Source: an uncultured Clostridia bacterium (GTDB taxonomy: Bacteria > Bacillota > Clostridia > Oscillospirales > Ruminococcaceae). From it: 10,030 nt of DNA. The position numbers and the translations under genes were made by a program. Shown here in pieces: positions 6,890 through 10,030 of the stretch. The stretch is taken from positions 1 to 10,030 of the forward strand of contig CALBJC010000015.1 in NCBI GenBank assembly GCA_937892655.1, written 5' to 3'. The notes under the pieces are model-generated. The model ran no database searches. It worked only from the letters and a program-made list of their open reading frames with translations, and had not been told where the DNA came from. How positions within the stretch are numbered: the stretch's first letter is position 1; each line of letters begins with the position of its first letter.

Positions 6890-7975
6890 TTAGTCGAGAT
6901 AATCTCTTACCTTGTTACTTCTGTTAGGATGACGGAGCTTTCTTAAAGCCTTAGCTTCAATCTGTCTGATACGTTCTCTTGTAACATTAAACTGCTGACC
7001 AACTTCTTCGAGAGTTCTTGATCTGCCATCTTCAAGACCGAATCTGAGTCTTAATACCTTTTCTTCACGTTCTGTAAGAGTTGATAATACCTGATTGATC
7101 TGTTCTTTGAGAAGAACTAAAGAGGCAGCTTCTGCAGGCTGTGGAGCATCTTCGTCAGGGATAAAGTCGCCAAGGTGGCTGTCTTCTTCTTCGCCAATAG
7201 GAGTTTCAAGTGAAACAGGATCCTGAGCGATTCTCATAATTTCTCTTACTCTGTCTACTGACATATTAAGTTCTTTTGCAATTTCTTCAGCGGTAGCATC
7301 GTGACCGTTCTTGTGTAAAAGCTGAGAAGAAACCTTCTTAACCTTTGTGATGGTTTCAACCATATGAACAGGAATTCTGATTGTTCTTGCCTGGTCAGCA
7401 ATAGCTCTTGTGATAGCCTGTCTGATCCACCATGTAGCGTATGTTGAGAACTTAAAGCCCTTAGTATAATCAAACTTATCAACAGCCTTGATAAGACCTA
7501 AGTTACCTTCCTGAATAAGATCCAAAAATGACATACCACGGCCAACATACTTCTTTGCAATTGAAACAACAAGTCGAAGGTTTGCTTCTGACAAAAGACG
7601 CTTTGCATTAGCGTCACCATTAGCCATTCTCTGTGCAACTTCAATTTCTTCTTCAGGTGATAAAAGAGTAACTCTACCGATTTCCTTGAGGTAAATCTTT
7701 ACTGGGTCATCAATAGCAATACCATCTGTTGAAAGCGAAATATCGATATCTTCTGGGTCTGATTCTTCAGATGAAAGCAAGAGGGGATCATCATCAGGAA
7801 TGATATCGTCGATAATTGTGATGTTGTTTGAGATACAATTATCATAGAAGCTATCCATCTGCTCGGTATCAAAGTCTGACTCCTCAAAAGCATCTGTGAT
7901 TTCCTGGGTTGTGAGTCTGCCGTTAGCCTTACCATATTCAATAAGGGCTTCAATTGATGTGATTTTTTCGTTCAT
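6890..7975 (-). CDS. rpoD: Primary (housekeeping) RNA polymerase sigma factor
   Basis: Sigma-70 group 1 factor (SigA/RpoD) that directs RNA polymerase to housekeeping promoters. The 361-residue length matches Firmicutes SigA (about 360-375), which lacks the long E. coli insertion. An N-terminal region 1.1 (about 5-60) leads into an acidic linker. Region 1.2 begins with DDPVKIYLKEIGRV (89-102). Region 2 includes DLIQEGNLGLIKAVDKFDY (152-170) and FKFSTYATWWIRQAI (174-188), the -10 recognition and melting helix. Region 4.2 includes VTRERIRQIEAKALRKLRHP (331-350), the -35 binding helix. AAAGGAG lies 9 nt before the ATG. It follows dnaG by 22 nt, the usual Firmicutes dnaG-rpoD arrangement. Confidence 0.98.
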   Translation of the reverse strand: MNEKITSIEALIEYGKANGRLTTQEITDAFEESDFDTEQMDSFYDNCISNNITIIDDIIPDDDPLLLSSEESDPEDIDISLSTDGIAIDDPVKIYLKEIGRVTLLSPEEEIEVAQRMANGDANAKRLLSEANLRLVVSIAKKYVGRGMSFLDLIQEGNLGLIKAVDKFDYTKGFKFSTYATWWIRQAITRAIADQARTIRIPVHMVETITKVKKVSSQLLHKNGHDATAEEIAKELNMSVDRVREIMRIAQDPVSLETPIGEEEDSHLGDFIPDEDAPQPAEAASLVLLKEQINQVLSTLTEREEKVLRLRFGLEDGRSRTLEEVGQQFNVTRERIRQIEAKALRKLRHPNRSNKVRDYLD

Positions 7976-7997
7976 AAATATATGCTCCTTTATATTT

Positions 7998-9770
7998 TTA
8001 CTTCTTATTCTTCAGATCGTTGAAAAACTGCAGGAATTCATCATCAGACATATCAGCACCGCTCTTATTGCTATCTGAACTCTGTGAAAAATTCTTTAAA
8101 ACTGATATATAGTCAACTATTGTTTCAAATTCAAGCTCCATATTTCTGTTTGTTGCCAGTATTTCGGATATTTTACCCATCTGGTCAGGTGAAAATTCAG
8201 CATTGAAAGATGAAATTGAGTAATCAGCTCCACTTTTTATCTTGTGCGAAAGAATGCTGAATACTCTCTTGTTGAAATCAGTAACAAAATCATCAGGCGA
8301 TAGTCGGGAAGATATGTCTGAAAGCTTATCAGGATGGTTGAACAAAAATGCGATAATGCCTTGCTCGGCCTTTGCCTGCTTTGGGAATTTTGCAGCTTCA
8401 GGGTTTACATCGTCTCTTCGCTGATAGTTACCACTAGCGATTTTTGACCATTCTTTTTTGTCATTTGAGCGCTTTTTGATGCGCAGCAGGTTATCTACCT
8501 CTGCTTGTACAACTGATTTGCTTACCTTCTGAGCATCAGCTATTTTAGAAATATATACTTCACGTTCTAAAGGACTTTCGATTTCTGATAAAACCTCAAA
8601 GGTTCTTTTAAGATATGTAACCTTGTCAACCTCAGTATTCAGATCAAGGTCTTTTTTGCATTTGTTAAGTTCAAAATCAATAGCGCCTTCTGATTTTTCA
8701 AGAAGCTGTTTAAATCTGCCTGCGCCGAATTTTTTGATATATTCGTCAGGGTCTTTAGCACCTTCCATTTTGATAACCTTTGTTGTGATGCCAACCTCTG
8801 ATAAAAGATTGATTGCCTTTTGTGATGCCTTCTGACCTGCTTCGTCAGAATCATAGCAAATAATAACTTCGTTACAATACTGCGACATCAGTCGAGCTTG
8901 TTCAGAGGTAATTGCTGTACCTAATGTTGCAACTGCATTTTCAAAGCCCGCCTGATGAACAGCTATTACGTCCATATATCCTTCGCAAAGAATGAGTTTT
9001 TTTTCTTTAATTGCGACATTTTTTGCGTAGTTTAATGAAAAGAGATTTTTACTCTTTTTAAATACAGGGGTATCTGATGAGTTTAAATATTTTCTCGGGT
9101 CAGTCGTTGTGTCAAGCGCTCTGCCGCCAAAAGCAATTACATTGCCTCTCAAGTCTATGATAGGGAACATAACTCTGTTTCTGAAAACATCAAATGAGGG
9201 TTTCTTCTCTTTTGAAAAGCTAATGAGATTTGCTGAGTTTAGTTCCTCTGCTGAAAAACCCTCACCCAAAAGATATGTTCTTAAATTACTCCAGCTGTTT
9301 GCTGCAAATCCAAGACCATACTTCTTTATCATGTCAATCGAAACACCGCGTTCCAAAAGGTATTGTAAGCCCGGCTTTCCGGCTTCGGTTTTTAGCTGAT
9401 TATGGAAGAATCTTGCGGCTTTTTTATTTATTTCATAAATCCTTGCTTTTTGTTTTGCAATAGTATCATCGAAATTATCTTCAGGCAAACTCATTCCTGA
9501 ACGTTGTGCTAGGAGCTTTACTGCTTCAAAATAATCTAGGTTTTCTATTTTCATAACAAAAGTTATTACATCGCCGCCAGCACCGCATCCAAAACAATAA
9601 AAGCTGTTTGTATCAGGGTATACAAAGCATGATGGTGTTTTTTCGGAATGAAAAGGGCAGTTACATTTCTGGTATCTGCCTGCTCTTTTCAAGGAAACGT
9701 AGCCTGACATTACTGATTCTATTGAATTGTTATCTCTGAGCCTTTGCAAAAATTCATCAGGTAATGCCAT
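7998..9770 (-). CDS. dnaG: DNA primase
   Basis: Makes RNA primers for the replication fork with the DnaB helicase. The 590-residue protein has the usual DnaG layout. An N-terminal CHC2 zinc domain has Cys38, His41, Cys59 and Cys62 in NCPFHSEKTPS and FYCFGCGAGGDV. The RNA polymerase core follows with FRNRVMFPI (196-204) and FGGRALD (214-220). The TOPRIM segment has CEGYMDV (Glu263) and the YDSDEAG metal site (Asp307, Asp309). The C-terminal part (about 450-590) is less conserved and would contact the helicase. Cys36 and Cys48 are extra cysteines beside the zinc ligands. AAAGGAGG lies 7 nt before the ATG, and the dgt stop is only 14 nt upstream, so the gene is in an operon with dgt and rpoD. 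Confidence 0.98.
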   Translation of the reverse strand: MALPDEFLQRLRDNNSIESVMSGYVSLKRAGRYQKCNCPFHSEKTPSCFVYPDTNSFYCFGCGAGGDVITFVMKIENLDYFEAVKLLAQRSGMSLPEDNFDDTIAKQKARIYEINKKAARFFHNQLKTEAGKPGLQYLLERGVSIDMIKKYGLGFAANSWSNLRTYLLGEGFSAEELNSANLISFSKEKKPSFDVFRNRVMFPIIDLRGNVIAFGGRALDTTTDPRKYLNSSDTPVFKKSKNLFSLNYAKNVAIKEKKLILCEGYMDVIAVHQAGFENAVATLGTAITSEQARLMSQYCNEVIICYDSDEAGQKASQKAINLLSEVGITTKVIKMEGAKDPDEYIKKFGAGRFKQLLEKSEGAIDFELNKCKKDLDLNTEVDKVTYLKRTFEVLSEIESPLEREVYISKIADAQKVSKSVVQAEVDNLLRIKKRSNDKKEWSKIASGNYQRRDDVNPEAAKFPKQAKAEQGIIAFLFNHPDKLSDISSRLSPDDFVTDFNKRVFSILSHKIKSGADYSISSFNAEFSPDQMGKISEILATNRNMELEFETIVDYISVLKNFSQSSDSNKSGADMSDDEFLQFFNDLKNKK

Positions 9771-9784
9771 TTGATTTCCTCCTT

Positions 9785-9907
9785 TTAATGTACCGTCCAG
9801 GCCTTTGGTATGAATAAATCTGAAAAGGTATTAATTGCAAAAGTATCGGTCATACCAGCAATGTAATCACAGATTGCTCTTTCTTTTGAAAAAGATGGAA
9901 ATAAAAT
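9785..9907 (-). pseudogene. dgt: 3' end of deoxyguanosinetriphosphate triphosphohydrolase-like gene, cut off
   Basis: The - strand reads ERAICDYIAGMTDTFAIN, then about 14 more residues to a stop at 9785-9787. CDYIAGMTD is the characteristic C-terminal block of HD-domain dGTPases, which free deoxynucleosides from dNTPs. The position directly before dnaG matches the dgt-dnaG-rpoD order of Clostridia. Only about 35-40 codons remain: going upstream the family resemblance fades near 9884-9895, and the frame meets a stop at 9908-9910. The catalytic HD domain (normally some 300 residues upstream) is absent from the window. Either the gene is broken here or the sequence beyond about 9890 is not its natural neighbour. 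It should be treated as a fragment until the junction is checked. Confidence 0.8.
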
Positions 9908-10030
9908 TTATGCAGATGACGAAAATTATCCTTTTTTTGAAAACAAAATTGGTAAATTGAATATTCTCAAATTGAAACAAAAAAAAATCCGCCAAAAAAA
10001 GGATTTGCTTGCTTATCAGGAATTAGATAA
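9867..10030 (+). CDS. Unidentified + strand reading frame fragment at the right edge
   Basis: From the stop at 9864-9866 the + frame is open for 54 codons to the window end, with no ATG. The part from about 9888 on reads like real protein: EKDGNKIYADDENYPFF, then a Lys/Gln-rich stretch (LKLKQKKIRQKKDLL) that could be a helix. The first codons overlap the dgt remnant on the other strand and are probably not part of the gene. The block of a glycine-containing turn, NYPxF and a lysine-rich helix is loosely like the middle of IS200/IS605 TnpB proteins, but I see no catalytic motif, so no family is assigned. Both start and end are missing. The codons are richer in AAA than those of the other genes in this window. 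Confidence 0.3.
9928..10004. repeat. 12-bp inverted repeat in the A-rich right edge
   Basis: ATCCTTTTTTTG (9928-9939) and CAAAAAAAGGAT (9993-10004) are exact reverse complements, separated by 53 nt. Both lie inside the unidentified + frame. Because the arms are mostly homopolymer, chance is a fair explanation. Confidence 0.35.

Noticed and set aside
9985..10006. Small hairpin AAATCC/GGATTT with a 10-nt loop as a terminator
   Set aside because: The stem is only 6 bp, mostly A/T, with no T-run after it, and lies within an open reading frame.

Overview
The window looks like chromosomal core-genome DNA of a low-GC, anaerobic Gram-positive bacterium of the class Clostridia, most like an Oscillospiraceae/Ruminococcaceae gut commensal. 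This is inferred from the A+T-rich codon use, the AGGAGG-type ribosome binding sites, an NAD-linked class 1B dihydroorotate dehydrogenase with its PyrK subunit, and the dgt-dnaG-rpoD gene order typical of Firmicutes. All complete genes read with the standard code, and none is frameshifted.

Left half (about 1-5680, + strand): the 3' two thirds of ilvD (branched-chain amino acid synthesis) runs by a TAATG overlap into pyrC. It is followed at short spacing by pyrF, pyrK and pyrD (pyrK/pyrD overlap by 8 nt) and then a dCMP deaminase gene. Together these give dihydroorotase, the electron-transfer and catalytic subunits of dihydroorotate dehydrogenase, and OMP decarboxylase, plus an enzyme that makes dUMP for thymidylate synthesis. 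A perfect 34-bp palindrome separates pyrD from the deaminase.

Middle (5683-5714): a perfect 32-bp palindrome with T-runs on both sides separates two convergent gene sets. It is a good bidirectional intrinsic terminator, and one arm encodes the last codons of the opposing lysozyme gene.

Right half (5697-about 9907, - strand, transcribed right to left): the 3' end of dgt, then dnaG (primase), rpoD (main sigma factor), an Rrf2/IscR-like regulator with three cysteines, and a membrane-anchored GH25 muramidase. Gaps are 14-24 nt, or a 4-nt ATGA overlap, so this looks like one macromolecular-synthesis operon carrying a regulator and a cell-wall enzyme at its tail.

Right edge (about 9884-10030): the dgt reading frame breaks off after roughly its last 35 codons, and a different, A-rich reading frame on the + strand fills the rest. 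This is either a real rearrangement or insertion, or an assembly chimera at a contig end. It is the least explained part of the window. There is no intergenic gap over 300 bases, and I saw no tRNA, rRNA, CRISPR array, riboswitch or complete mobile element. Apart from the right edge and the rrf2-GH25 tail, this is an ordinary housekeeping region.
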